The notes under the pieces are model-generated. The model was not told where the DNA came from. It saw nothing but the letters and a program-made list of their open reading frames with translations, and did no database searches. Below are positions 1-10,643 of a DNA stretch of 64,000 bases, piece after piece. Every line of letters starts with the position of its first letter. Position 1 is the stretch's first letter. The position numbers were made by a program, and so were the translations under genes. The DNA is from Hyperoplus lanceolatus (Eukaryota; Chordata; Actinopteri; Uranoscopiformes; Ammodytidae): assembly GCA_026929865.2 (NCBI GenBank), contig CM049408.1, forward strand, positions 744,001 to 808,000. Reading direction: 5' to 3'.

Positions 1-108
1 AATTCATTGAACATGGACACCAAAGAAAGAACAGAGTCAGTGGATATTTGAAAAAAGAGATGGAAAGGGAAGGAAAGAGTCTCTGTAATTAACACACTGC
101 ACTCACAA

Positions 109-109
<1 letters not shown>

Positions 110-162
<53 letters not shown>
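110..162. repeat. (AC)n microsatellite in ldah intron
   Basis: About 26 AC units in the intron upstream of the first ldah exon in the window. Bases 1-260 otherwise hold only intron sequence with the acceptor at 258-260. Confidence 0.95.
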
Positions 163-163
<1 letters not shown>

Positions 164-260
164 ACACATAGAAAGGGAATTGAATTCAGTGATAAGGTCC
201 AGACATTGACAATACAATTATTATTTTTTTTTTTTACTTCACTTCACTTGTTTTATACAG

Positions 261-430
261 ATGCTTCCTTGGCAGCAGATGGTGATGTATTTGGTCTGAA
301 TGGGCAAATAGAACACAAGTTGGCCTTCCTTAAGAAATCTGTTCCCAGAGAAAGCAGTCTGGTCCTGGTTGGACACTCCATCGGCTGCTTCATCATTCTG
401 GAAATGATGAAGAGAGATCCTGATCTCAAG
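261..430 (+). CDS. ldah: ldah exon (catalytic serine exon)
   Basis: Internal exon of lipid droplet-associated hydrolase, a serine alpha/beta-hydrolase family protein of the lipid droplet surface linked to neutral lipid and sterol ester turnover. The exon starts after ...ttttatacag and ends at AAG before gtgagt. It encodes about 57 residues including VFGLNGQIEHKLAFL and the nucleophile elbow LVLVGHSIG, which match the vertebrate LDAH family closely. The first codon is split (phase 1) with an upstream exon that is not in the window. An ATG at 206 in the same open frame is intronic and is not the start. Joins to 688-928, 16384-16466 and 16617-16805 give about 227 residues, against roughly 325 for the human protein, so about 100 N-terminal residues are missing. 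Assignment is by recognition of the family sequence; the enzymatic role is family knowledge. Confidence 0.93.
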
Positions 431-687
431 GTGAGTCATGACATTCTAAACATGGTGACACAATGGAACATTGAACCATCCAAAGCACACAGAGGGGTCT
501 CAGCTGTCATAGACAGGTATCTCTCTGCCCCCTTATGCCCTGCTGGCATGCTAAAAGAAGGCAGATCAAATCACAAGGCTTTATTTAACATTGTAGAGTG
601 AACCTGCCATGATTTGTCTATTCATGTCATGTCGTATTCATCAATTCATTCTGAAAGGTGTCCATTTTCTTCTTTGTTTTTGAATAG

Positions 688-928
688 ATTGTCAAGGCCA
701 TCATGCTGTTTCCCACCATTGAGCGCATGGCTGAGACTCCTCAGGGGAAGGTGATGACCCCTGTGTTGTGTCACATGCGTTATGTCTTGTACCTGCCTGT
801 CTTCCTGCTCTCTCTGCTGCCAGACACATTGAAAGCCTCACTCATCAAAGTGCTGTTCAGTGCTATCCAGGGCCTGGATCACACTGTAGTCCAGCCAACT
901 GTAGCTCTACTCAGTGGAGACTGTGCAG
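688..928 (+). CDS. ldah: ldah exon (middle region)
   Basis: Second ldah exon in the window. It starts in frame with IVKAIMLFPTIERMAETPQG after the acceptor tttgaatag and follows a 257-bp intron. It carries the conserved LFPTIERM segment and a hydrophobic stretch (YVLYLPVFLLSLLP) in the position of the LDAH hydrophobic region thought to help droplet association. It ends after 241 bases with one base of a split Ala codon; the donor reads cag|gttggt, weaker than consensus. The downstream intron is 15.45 kb and filled with transposons. Phase fits the next exon at 16384 exactly. Confidence 0.92.
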
Positions 929-958
929 GTTGGTAATGCACGTGTGAATTATTTTTAC

Positions 959-1718
959 TGGGGCTGTCAAAATTATCGTGTTAACGCAGGGTGATTAATT
1001 TCTGGAATTAACGGCGTTCATTTTTTTAACGTATTTAACGCATGTGCAGAATGATCCGCCCCATGCATCCTACCGACTCTGTACTACAGTCACTCTAACG
1101 TTGCGGCTGACCCAGGATCAGTTGCTGCACGCAGCCAAACATAACAGGACGCTAGCCCATGCCGTGTTTTAAACTGCTAACGGTCACGTCTGTGTCGGGG
1201 GCATAGATAGTATATAAAATCAACTGCCGCGGGTGACAGTTGATGTCGGGAGCAACAGGAGGAGAAACATTGTCTGCTCTGTTTAGAGCCCGCGAGGACA
1301 CAAACACACACACACACTCACACACACACACACACACACACACACAGCGGACCGTAATCAACAACCAACAACCTATAGATTCACCAAATAAATGCCATTA
1401 TATAGCCTATATTTGCCCAAAGACATAGTAAAGAGACAGACCAATTGAATTATGGTATGGTAGGTATATATTTTAGTTTGATTTAAATGTATTTTCAGTA
1501 TTAAAACCATCATTTGGATTTTTAATTAATAAAAATACTAATTTTAAATGTACATATCCACCTTCTGTCCTTTATCTTCCGTATGTTCCGTTCATACAAC
1601 AATATACATAGAAAATTCGAATTTTTCGGGCATATTTCGAATGGTAAAATTAATCGTGATTAATCCACAGAATCCTGTGATTAATCTGATTAAAAATTTT
1701 AATCGTTTGACAGCCCTA
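959..1718. mobile_element. Non-autonomous element, 'GGGCTGTCAA' family, copy 1
   Basis: Ends are inverted (tggggctgtcaaaatta... and ...cgtttgacagcccta) and rich in TTAA/GATTAA words near both termini. The flanks atttttac (left) and atttttat (right) look like an 8-bp target-site duplication with one change, which would fit the hAT superfamily (inference). The interior carries an (AC)n tract near 1308-1346 and no coding potential. The same terminus is found at 2646-3361, 10446-10571 and, more diverged, 15462-16298. Confidence 0.75.
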
Positions 1719-2394
1719 ATTTTTATTTGCTGAAGACAAAGCTGCCCAAATAACAAGCAGGAACTGAAGTCAGTTACAGTAGAGGTCTGGCAGAGCATCA
1801 CCAGGGATCAAACCCAGTGTCTGCTGATGTCTATGGGTTCTAGACTGCAGACCGTCATTGACTGCAAAGGATTAGCAAAGACATATTCAAAATGACAAAT
1901 TGATTTATTTTTATTTTGCTTTGTCCAATTACTTTTGGTCCATTTAAAAGGGGGGGACCACTAATAGAATTGTTGTTATTCCTACAGCGCTCACCTGATT
2001 TGGATGTAGATACCCTCAATTTAAAACTGAAAGTCTTCCTTTTAAGCACATATTGATTGTTTCATTTCAAATCCATTGTGGTGGTGTACAGAGCCAAAAT
2101 TATGAAAATGGTGTCACTTTTTAACTGTGCTGAAGATGTGTGTTTGTGTGCGGGCGCCTCTTACTGTGTTTTTGCAGAGTCTCCGGTGGATATCTTGACT
2201 GGTTCAGCTATAGTTAGAAGCATCCACTCAATAATTACCACCACGTTCTTTCATTTGCGATAATCCATTTATTGACTCCAAACAACACCATGCATTCCAC
2301 ACTGTAACACGTTAACACGGCCTCAAACACCTTCACCTGTGCTCACCATGCGCTACCCAGTGTTAAAACAAAATAAAACACACATTCAACATTG
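1719..2394. other. Intronic sequence, nothing recognised
   Basis: About 680 bp of ldah intron. Several short open frames are present but none resembles a known domain and none has convincing splice sites. Confidence 0.6.
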
Positions 2395-2517
2395 AAATGG
2401 CATTTCTACCAAATTCACAATACAAATATTATCATTTAGAGCATTTTCAATAAGTCAGTTAGAGATAAAGACTAAATAAAAATCCAGACTGATCTCTTAA
2501 TTTTTTCCGGGGCTGTA
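2395..2517. mobile_element. Solo end of a Tc1-like element
   Basis: Read on the minus strand, the segment starts tacagccccggaaaaaatta and continues with AT-rich sequence, the form of a well-known fish Tc1-type terminus. Only one end is visible; the other is lost or was never inserted here. Confidence 0.5.
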
Positions 2518-2569
2518 TATTACAGTATATACATATATACATACATATATATATATGTATATACATATA

Positions 2570-2645
<76 letters not shown>
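2518..2645. repeat. AT/GT-rich compound microsatellite
   Basis: Interrupted (AT)n and (GT)n followed by a pure (TA)n run that abuts the next TAGGGCTGTC element. Confidence 0.9.
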
Positions 2646-2649
<4 letters not shown>

Positions 2650-3361
2650 GGCTGTCAAATTAACGCGTTAATTTCGATTAATTAATCACAGAAAAATAAC
2701 GCGATTAAAAAAATTAACGCAGATTAATCGCACTTCTATAATGCCCTTTGACCCGGTGCAAAAGTGGTGCGTAGCTGCACCGGGCTGCACCTGAAGCAGA
2801 CACAGCCTGCGCGGGTGAAAGGGAGAAAAGTAAAGAGAGAAGTAGGGGGCCGAGGGCTCTATAGACGGTTTAATAAGCATGAAGGTAGGAAGACATCTTA
2901 CTTTATTCTCCGCAGCCAGTGTCTGTGCATTATTGATTTAGTGGGTGCAACAATGTAGGCTAGGTTCAAAACAGTATCTCTCAATCTTTCTCCCCGTGTC
3001 TCAATTTTGTTTGCTAGCTGTCTCGTCGTCCGCGTAAACGTGTGTGTGTGTGTGTGCGTGTGCGTGCGTGTGCGTGCGTGTGCGTGTGCGTGTGCGTGCG
3101 TGTGTCTCTCAATATTTTTGCCTATGAGTATGACGATGGTGAATGAATCGGCATAAGCATCTGTGGCAGTGCAGCGCTGTCTGTTGTGGAGACAGAAGTT
3201 ACGAGAGAGCGAGAGAGAGAGAGAGAGAGAGAGACTAGCAGGCTATACAGCTGTTTATAAACAGGTATAAAAGTGTCATAAAAGTATGCGATTAATTTAG
3301 ATTAATTAATCACAGAGCCTGTAATTAATTAGATTAATTTTTTTAATCGCTTGACAGCCCT
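2646..3361. mobile_element. Non-autonomous element, 'GGGCTGTCAA' family, copy 2
   Basis: Starts tagggctgtcaaattaacg and ends cgcttgacagccctaa, giving a matching inverted terminus inside a TA repeat. Interior contains a GT/GC-rich run (about 3040-3105) and a (GA)n run (about 3205-3233). No transposase was found. The first 125 bp match the reverse complement of 10446-10571 almost base for base. Confidence 0.8.
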
Positions 3362-3639
3362 AATATATATACAGTCCCCTCCATAAGTATCGGAACAGTG
3401 AGGCCAATTCCTTTGTTTTTGCTGTAGACTGGAAACATTTGGGTTTTACACCAAAAGATGAATATGAGACAATAGCTCAACATTTCAGCTTTCATTTCCA
3501 GGTATTCACATCTGGATCTGATACACAACTGAGAAGATATCATTATTTGTAAAGGAACACCACATTTTTAGGCGAGCAGAAGTATTGGAACAGATAGACT
3601 TTAAATAAATTAAAGTGAATAAAACGTACTATTTTGTCG

Positions 3640-4204
3640 CAAATCCTTTGCTTGCAATAACCGCATCAAGCCTGTGACCCATTGACATTACCAAACTTTT
3701 GCACTCTTCTTTTGTGATGCTTTTACAGGATTTCACCGCAGCCTCATTCAGTTGCTGTTTGTGTTAGGGGGTTACTCTCTTAAGTCTCCTCTTTGGCAGG
3801 TAAAATGCATGCTCTATAGCGTTTAAGTCTGGAGATTGACTTAGCCAGTCTAAAACTTTCCACTTCTTGCCCCTGATTAACTCCTTTGTTGTGTTTTGGG
3901 TCATTATCTTGCCGCATGATGAAGGATCTTCCAATCAGTTTGGTTGCATCTTTTCTTAAATTGTCAGACAAAATGTTTCTGTAGACTTCATTTAGCTGTT
4001 GCCATCATGTGTTACATCATCAATGAAGAATAATGAGCCCGTCCCAGAAGAAGCCATGCAAGCCCAAGCCATGACATTGCCTCCACCGTGTTTCACAGAT
4101 GAGCCTGCATGTTTGGGATCATGAGTAGACCCTTTCTTTCTCCAAACTTTAGCCTTTCCATCACCTTGGTAAAGGTTCATCTTGACAACAACACAGTAAC
4201 ACAT
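3640..4204 (-). pseudogene. Tc1-like transposase, 3' half, broken
   Basis: Minus-strand remnant of an IS630/Tc1/mariner DDE transposase. The reading runs YQGDGKAKVWRKKG, then HGGGNVMAWACMASSGTGS and FIDDVTHDGNS. After a frame change it continues with KDATKLIGRSFIMRQDNDPK and a degraded C-terminus. Stops and frameshifts exclude activity. Confidence 0.8.
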
Positions 4205-4416
4205 GATGGCAACAGCAAAATGAACTTAGAAGTCTACAGAAACATTCGGTCTGCCAATTTAAAGAAAGATGCAACCAAACTGATTGAACGATGCTCCATC
4301 ATGCAGCAAGATAAGGATCCAAAAAAACTGCAAAAACGACAAAGGAGTTCATCAGGGGCAAGAAATAGAAGGTTTTAGACTGGCCAAGTCAATCTCCAGA
4401 CTTAAACGCTATAGAG
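4205..4416 (+). pseudogene. Tc1-like transposase fragment on opposite strand
   Basis: Plus-strand copy of the segment also present in inverse at 3780-4010: KMNLEVYRNIRSANLKKDA, then SIMQQDKDPKK. It continues past the hAT insertion at 6184 toward the right inverted end. Frameshifted. Confidence 0.75.
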
Positions 4417-5424
4417 CAGGGGTGGCCAACCAGTCAGAGACAAAGAGCCACATTTTTTACTGTGTTACTGCAAAGAGCCACATCGTACACACGGGTACAC
4501 ACAGTGGCGATTCCAGGAAATTTTGACTGGGGGTGGCCAAGGTGGGCCACAGAGTTAGAGTGGGGTGGCCATCGCACCCCTGAATGAATAGCATGTGATA
4601 TGCTGTACAACCAATTCAAATATGATTTATAATCCCAAATGCCCAAATCATGTTAGTATCCATTGTAATGTTTGTCAGAAAACTAAACCCTTGAAGGGGG
4701 ATCTGGGGGCATCCCCCCCAGAAGATTTTTTTGTGTTTTTAACATGTAATCTAAGCATTCTGGTGCATTCTCGCGAAGATAATAAAGGAAAAAGTCAATA
4801 TTTATTTCAGCTCAGATGAATAGTAAAATTAGCAAGACAACATAACTTGCTAGCAGCCAGATGCCTAACAACTGGACAGAGGGACGGATGACCACTAGCT
4901 TTTGACCAAATATCTTGCTAAAAAAATAAACCTTTATTTATGAAAGTCTGCCCTTGCTAAGAACATGTTACACTCGCTAACTACAAACTTTAATTTTTTT
5001 ATTCAGATTTCAAAAATCTGCTGGGACACGTGCCTATACACATGCATGGGTGGCACGCATGTCACAAGCACACTTATGCTGTTTTCAAGACCTTTGCTGA
5101 CCAGAGACCAGTTCTAGTGGCCACAGTCCTACCATTAATTTAGTAATAGAAAATTGCAAACTGATCTCATATCAGTGGATTGGAGTGTTTGTGTGATGAA
5201 CTTGGCAACTACCTATCAAAAAAAGTTAAGAAAGAAAAAAAAAATACATATCATCTCTGAACTAGGATACATATCAGGAAAAAAATGTAATTAAAAAAAA
5301 AAATAAAAATAAATAACATTTGAACTGGGGGGGGGGGTCACTGGGGTGGCCAGTAAGATTTCAGGGGGGGGGGGGGCGTTTTTATTTTCGCGGGGAGCTT
5401 GCACATGCATGCACAAGCATTATT

Positions 5425-5463
<39 letters not shown>

Positions 5464-6183
5464 GCCCCACACTAGGACTTGAAACGGGCCCCCAGATCGT
5501 TAAGGCCGCCCCTGTGATAATGACAGGACTGGACTAAAGACGACAGGGCAGTCATTTTCAACAATGAACATTGTGTGCACTGCCTCACACACAAACTCTC
5601 AGTTCAACCAAGTCCACAAACAAAAATATAACAATTTAAAATAGCGTTTTTCTCTTACTATGCATGTTGCTTTGTGGGACTTACTTGTAGCATGGAGAGA
5701 GCTGAAGTGGCGCTGCAGATTTGAAGCCTTGAAATGCGCAAATGACACCTGGCATATAAGGCAGAATGGCTTGGCATAACGTTCAACAAAAAATATGAAC
5801 TCTCCCACTCTGTTTCGGAGCGAACTTGACACAAATAGTTTACTCACGGAACACCTCCCTCCAAGCTGAGCAGGCAGTTTAATGTTGCGTCCGCACCAAA
5901 CGTTTGCAAACGTTATGTTGCGTCCTCAATTAAACATTTGCCAACAGGCATACACATAGGGCCTACACATTAATAAAATAAAAAATGAAATAATAGACAA
6001 CATGTAAAACGAACGTAAGAGCCGCATGAAACGTTTGCGAACATGCACACACATAGGCCCACACAAAAAAAAAAGTATATCAAAAAAAAATTATAATCAC
6101 ATAATTTGATATGAACTGAAGAGCCGCACGAAGCTGGGCAGAGAGCCGCATGCGGCTCGCGAGCCGCGGGTTGGCCACCCCTG
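4417..6183 (-). mobile_element. hAT-superfamily element nested in the Tc1 copy
   Basis: Termini caggggtggccaac and gttggccacccctg are inverted. The flanks ctatagag and catagag are consistent with an 8-bp hAT target-site duplication that has lost one base; the uninterrupted target survives in the inverse arm near 3812-3826. Minus-strand sequence at 5847-5599 encodes a BED-type zinc finger (KPFCLICQVSFAHFKASNL then RHFSSLH), as at the N-terminus of hAT transposases. The rest of the transposase is missing. The span about 4501-5513 (cagtggcgattccagg ... ggccgcccctg) may be a further nested hAT-like insertion carrying G- and A-homopolymers. Confidence 0.8.
5599..5847 (-). pseudogene. BED zinc-finger fragment of a hAT transposase
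   Basis: 82-residue open frame with FVERYAKPFCLICQVSF and the spaced C-x2-C...H-x4-H pattern completed by RHFSSLHA. This is the N-terminal DNA-binding finger typical of hAT transposases. No downstream catalytic domain was seen within the element. Confidence 0.65.
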
Positions 6184-6626
6184 CATAGAGCATGCATTTT
6201 ACCTGCTAAAGAGGAGACCGAAGGGAATACCCCCTCAAAACAAACAGCAACTGAATGAGGCTGCGGTGAAAGCCTGGAAAAGCACCACAAAAGAAGTATG
6301 CAAACGTTTTGTGATTTGGTCACAGGCTTGATGCGGTTATTGCAAGCAAAGTATTTGCGACAAAATATTATGGTTTATTCACTTTAATTTATTTAAAGTC
6401 TATCTGTTCCAATACTTTTGCTTGCCTAAAAATGTGGTGTTCCTTTTAAAAAAATGATATCTTCTCAGTTGTGTATCAGATCCAGATGTGAATACCTGGA
6501 AATTAAAGCTGAAATGTTGAGCTATTGTCTCATATTCATCTTTTGGTGTCAAACCCAAATGTTTCCAGCGTACAGCAAAAATAAAGGAATTGGCCTCACT
6601 GTTCCGATACTTATAGAGGGGACTGT

Positions 6627-6866
<240 letters not shown>

Positions 6867-7731
6867 CACTCAACAAAAATATAAACGCAACACTTTTGTT
6901 TTTGCTCCCATTTTTCATGAGATGGACTTAAAGATCTAAAATTCATTCCAGATACACAATTGTACCATTTCTCTCAAACGTTGTTCACAAATCTGTCTAA
7001 ATGTGTGATAGTGAGCACTTCTGCTTTGCTGAGATAATCCATCCCACCTCACAGGTGTGCCACATCAAGATGCTGATCTGACATCATGATAAGTGCACAG
7101 GTGTGCCTTAGACTGTCCACAATAAAAGGCCACCCTGAAATGTGCAGTTTTGTCTCACAGCAAAATGCCACAGATGCCACAAGCATTGAGGGAGCGTGCA
7201 AATGGCATGCTGACAGCAGGAATGTCAACCAGATCTGTTGCTCGTGCATTGAATGTTCATTTCTCCACCATAAGCCGTCTCCAGCAACTTCGCACAGCCA
7301 TTGAAGAGGAGTGGAACAACATTCCACGGGCCACAATTGACAATCTGATAAACTCTATGCGAAGAAGATGTGTTGCACTGCATGAGGCAAATGGTGGTCA
7401 CACCAGATACTGACTGGTTCTGAGTCCCCAGACCCCCAATAAAGCAAACAAATGCACATTTCAGAGTGGCCTTTTATTGTGGACAGTCTAAGGCACACCT
7501 GTGCACTAATCATGATGTCAGATCAGCATCTTGATGTGGCACACCTGTGAGGTGGGATGGATTATCTCAGCAAAGCAGAAGTGCTCACTATCACACATTT
7601 AGACAGATTTGTGAACAATGTTTGAGAGAAATGGTACAATTGTGTATCTGGAATGAATTTTAGATCTTTAAGTCCATCTCATGAAAAATGGGAGCAAAAA
7701 CAAAAGTATTGCGTTTATATTTTTGTTGAGT
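6867..7731. mobile_element. Internally deleted Tc1-like element, copy 1
   Basis: Termini cactcaacaaaaatataaac and its inverse (ending atatttttgttgagt) with inverted ends of roughly 270-280 bp. They sit in TA repeats, as expected for TA-targeting Tc1/mariner elements. The unique centre (about 7147-7452) is the start and end of a transposase gene joined by a large internal deletion. A second copy with the same deletion junction is at 14575-15440, so the deleted form has itself spread. Confidence 0.88.
7165..7413 (+). CDS. Deleted Tc1 transposase: HTH fused in frame to C-terminus
   Basis: From the ATG at 7165 the product is about 82 residues. It opens MPQMPQALRERANGMLTAG, goes through a helix-turn-helix (STRSVARALNVHFSTISRL), and runs straight into the transposase C-terminus (LRTAIEEEWNNIPRATIDNL ... 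GGHTRY) before a stop. The catalytic DDE domain is missing. The junction keeps the frame. Another in-frame ATG lies at 7150 within the transposon leader. If expressed it could bind Tc1 ends without cutting; that is inference. Expression is not shown by the sequence. Confidence 0.6.
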   Translation: MPQMPQALRERANGMLTAGMSTRSVARALNVHFSTISRLQQLRTAIEEEWNNIPRATIDNLINSMRRRCVALHEANGGHTRY

Positions 7732-7754
7732 ATATATATATATATATATATGTG

Positions 7755-7813
<59 letters not shown>
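7732..7813. repeat. (TA)n microsatellite
   Basis: TA repeat with a short GTATG interruption separating the Tc1 copy from the next hAT element. Confidence 0.93.
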
Positions 7814-7816
<3 letters not shown>

Positions 7817-8019
7817 GGGTTTAACGGTACACTAAAGTCACGGTTTGGTATGTACCTCGGTTTTGAAGTCACGGTACGGTACGGTTCATAGTTAACGGAG
7901 AATGAACAGCTTTAGCTGTCAGTAACTAGCTGACAGTAACATATATTTATTTTGAATTGTTTTAGTTTTACAGTCTCTAGTGTTTTCTCTGATGATGGCG
8001 TTTCCTCAGCGCAGTTTCC

Positions 8020-8195
8020 TTCCTGTTTTTAATGAATTTCTTATTTTGGGGTATGGATGGGTGGGAGGGGGAATGTTTTTGCATGTATGCATATCTCTGG
8101 GTAGGAGGTGTGGGGGGGGGGGGGTGTATTAAGCACTTTGTGTTACATTTGATTCTATGAAAAGTGCTATATAAATAAAGTTTGATTGATTGATA
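8020..8195 (+). mobile_element. LINE 3'-tail fragment
   Basis: Ends gtgctatataaataaagttt followed by GATT repeats, the usual form of fish L2/CR1-group 3' ends. Only the tail is present, inserted in the hAT element. Confidence 0.5.
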
Positions 8196-8497
8196 TAAAT
8201 ACAATGCATAACAAATATAAAAATACTGCTACAATTCTCCAATAAATAAAATACTTATTAAATACTAGTGCAGGTGCAGCATAAACTAAAATTGCAATGA
8301 AAAAATATAGTGTTAATGCTCAGCAGGCTCTGTAAGCTGGTGTAAACCAAGGGTATGTCATCTTTAAGGGTCTTTCTGACTTTAAAAAAATAAAATATTG
8401 CTGCAGCTCTCTTAAACTCTAAAGTGCTCTTATAAATATAAAAAGTATCAAATAAAAGTGCTACTGCAGCATTAATTAAATGACAGCTTGTTTATAT

Positions 8498-8779
8498 TCA
8501 GTATAAAAAAGAAAATAATGTCTGGGTTTTGCCCAGCTCGTTTTTCTTCACAATAATGGTGAGAGTAGTCTGATGGTGCCTTTTCAAATGCGTATGCATG
8601 TTCGACGTGTTGCCTCCTACATAAGCGATCGCGGTGAAACAATAACCTGTGTGCCGACATTGTTCCACACGTCTATCACTGTTTTCATAATTCACCTGGA
8701 ATCCGAAATTATCCCTCAAATGGGATTTGAATGACAGGGGGGCGCCTGCGAGCCCCGGTTTCCTGTTGTCTTTCGCCAT
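8498..8779 (-). pseudogene. BED zinc-finger fragment of a hAT transposase
   Basis: 93-residue open frame beginning MAKDNRKPG. It contains CRHTGYCFTAIAYVGGNTSN followed by MHTHLKRHH, the NT-N-x2-HL-x2-HH form of the BED finger. It ends shortly after in unrelated sequence; no RNase H-like catalytic core is visible. Confidence 0.6.
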
Positions 8780-9440
8780 GCAGTTCGCTCTCTGTTCGAA
8801 AGTACTGTATCATTTTGACTTGCACTACTCATAGAGACTGTAAAAGAGGGGGGGGACGCTGCTACTACAACTGCTAATAGTGATGCAAACGGAACACTAG
8901 AGCGGAGAGGTGTGTATCTCTTGCTCTGACTGCAGTTGGGAGGGACTGCTGCGTGAGGAATCGGCCGCCTGTCAGTGCTATGGGACCGGGGGGAGTGGCC
9001 GTTGAGGCACCCGCTGCTCGGTTAGAAGTGTTAAGAGCGATACATGCTTTAGCGACAGCAAAGGGTCTCCAAAAGTCACCAATAACACCAGAAAAAGTAG
9101 CTAGATTGGTCGCTTTTTTAAAAAAAAGAGTCGCCAGAGGGGTCTGAAAAGTTGCTGAATATAGTGGCTAAGTTGCTAACACTGCCTGACCCTCATGCTC
9201 ACCATGGAGCTAATAGACTCTCAATCGCTGGCTGCTACTGCGCAAGTGCGTGCCGAGCCGGAGGCTAAATGGTCTGGGGGGACGACAAGTTTTAAGTTCC
9301 ACACCGCAAAACAAGCCTGTACATTCGCCATCTAATAACGTTATGTACTCCACATACGGACCGCGGTCGACCTCTGTATCACCAAATACGTGCCTGTACC
9401 GTCACGGTACGGTACAAATACGTATACCGTTACACCCCTA

Positions 9441-9490
9441 ATATATATATATATATATAACACTGCCTGATCCTCATGCTCACCATGGAG

Positions 9491-9560
<70 letters not shown>
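9441..9560. repeat. (TA)n / (CA)n tract with a 38-bp duplicated insert
   Basis: TA then CA microsatellite. Inside it, 9458-9495 repeats 9177-9215 (taacactgcctga.cctcatg... ctaata) with one mismatch, in direct orientation. Confidence 0.85.
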
Positions 9561-9567
<7 letters not shown>

Positions 9568-10438
9568 CGGCCACTTTATCAGGTACACCTGTTCAAAGGC
9601 TTATAAAAACAAAAAGCTTATCAACAAATCACATGGCAGCAATGTAATGCATTTAGACGTGGTCAAGACAATGTACTGAAGTCAAAGCGAGCATCAGAAT
9701 GGGGAAGAAAGGGGGTTTAGGTGAATTTGAACATGGCATGGTTGATGGTGCACGGCAGGATGGATTCATACTTTCCTGTTGTTTATGCCAAATTCTGAAC
9801 CTGCCATCTGAATGTTACAACCGAAATCGAGACTCATCAGACCAGGCATGATTTTTCAATCTTCCATTGTCAAATATTTGTGATCCTGTGAGAATTGTAG
9901 CCTCATCTTCCTGTTTTTAGCTGACAGGAGTGGCACCCGGTGGGGTCTTATGTTGCTGTAGCCCATCTGCTTCAAGGTTGGTCGTGTTTTACGTTCAGAG
10001 ATGGTATTCTGCATACCCTGGTTGTAACGAGTGGTTATTTGAGTTACTGTTGCCATTCTATCATCTCAAACCAGTATGCCCATCCTCCTCTGACCTCTGA
10101 CTTCAACAAGACATTTTACGTCCACACAAATGCCGCTCACTGGATATTTTTTCTTTTTCGGACCATTCTCTGTAAACCCTAGAGATTGTTTCGAGTGAAA
10201 ATCCCAGTAGATCAGCAGTTTCTGAAATACTCATATGAGCCCTTCTGGCACCCTCAACATTGCCATGTTCAAAGTCACTTAAAACCCCTGTCTGTTGCTC
10301 GGTTTCAACCTCAATAAGTTGTCCCGTCCAGGTCTACATGTCTAAATGCATTGAGTTGCTGACATGTGATTGGCTGATTAGTTATACGTGTTAACAAGAA
10401 AATGTGCCGCTGTACCTAATAAAGTGGCCGATGAGTGT
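9561..10438. mobile_element. MITE, 'CACTCACCGGCCACTTTAT' termini
   Basis: Left end cactcaccggccactttatc and right end aataaagtggccgatgagtg are inverted; both sit in CA/TA repeats. No transposase frame is intact. Superfamily not assigned. A 5' fragment of the same family is at 14279-14354. Confidence 0.75.
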
Positions 10439-10445
10439 ATATATC

Positions 10446-10571
10446 CGCACCACTTTTGCACCGGGTCAAAGGGCATTATAGAAGTGCGATTAATCTGCGT
10501 TAATTTTTTTAATCGCGTTAATTTTTCTGTGATTAATTAATCAAAATTAACGCGTTAATTTGACAGCCCTA
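10446..10571. mobile_element. Terminal fragment of the 'GGGCTGTCAA' family
   Basis: Reverse complement of the first 125 bp of the element at 2646, ending ttaatttgacagccctac. Only one end is present. Followed by an (AC)n/(AT)n microsatellite (about 10574-10643). Confidence 0.8.
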
Positions 10572-10572
10572 C

Positions 10573-10643
<71 letters not shown>

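Larger units (their letters stand above)
3371..6626. mobile_element. Palindromic (inverted-dimer) Tc1-like element, split by a hAT
   Basis: Termini acagtcccctccataagtat and its near-perfect inverse near 6600-6626 define a Tc1-like element with long inverted ends in a TA repeat. The left arm (3371 to about 4192) carries transposase sequence on the minus strand from the DDE core to the C-terminus, including GGGNVMAWACMASSGTG and QDNDPKH. The right arm (about 4193 onward) carries the same 3' part on the plus strand, starting at THDGNSKMN. The switch point is near gtaacacatgatgg (about 4193). The 5' half with the helix-turn-helix is absent, so the copy is an inverted dimer of 3' ends. A hAT interrupts the right arm at 4417-6183. 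Confidence 0.85.
7814..9440 (-). mobile_element. hAT-like element, 'TAGGGGT..AACGGTA' termini
   Basis: Left end taggggtttaacggtacac and right end gtataccgttacacccct are inverted, with a second inverted motif (cacggtacggtac) inside each end. Minus-strand sequence at 8779-8498 encodes a BED zinc finger, supporting hAT. The catalytic domain is absent. A LINE 3' tail is embedded at about 8020-8195. The inner right side has a short plus-strand frame (8953-9147) of no recognised function. Confidence 0.78.

Noticed and set aside
206..260. ATG at 206 as the start of an ldah product
   Set aside because: It lies upstream of the splice acceptor ttttatacag; the family match begins only after it, and the N-terminal third of LDAH must come from upstream exons.
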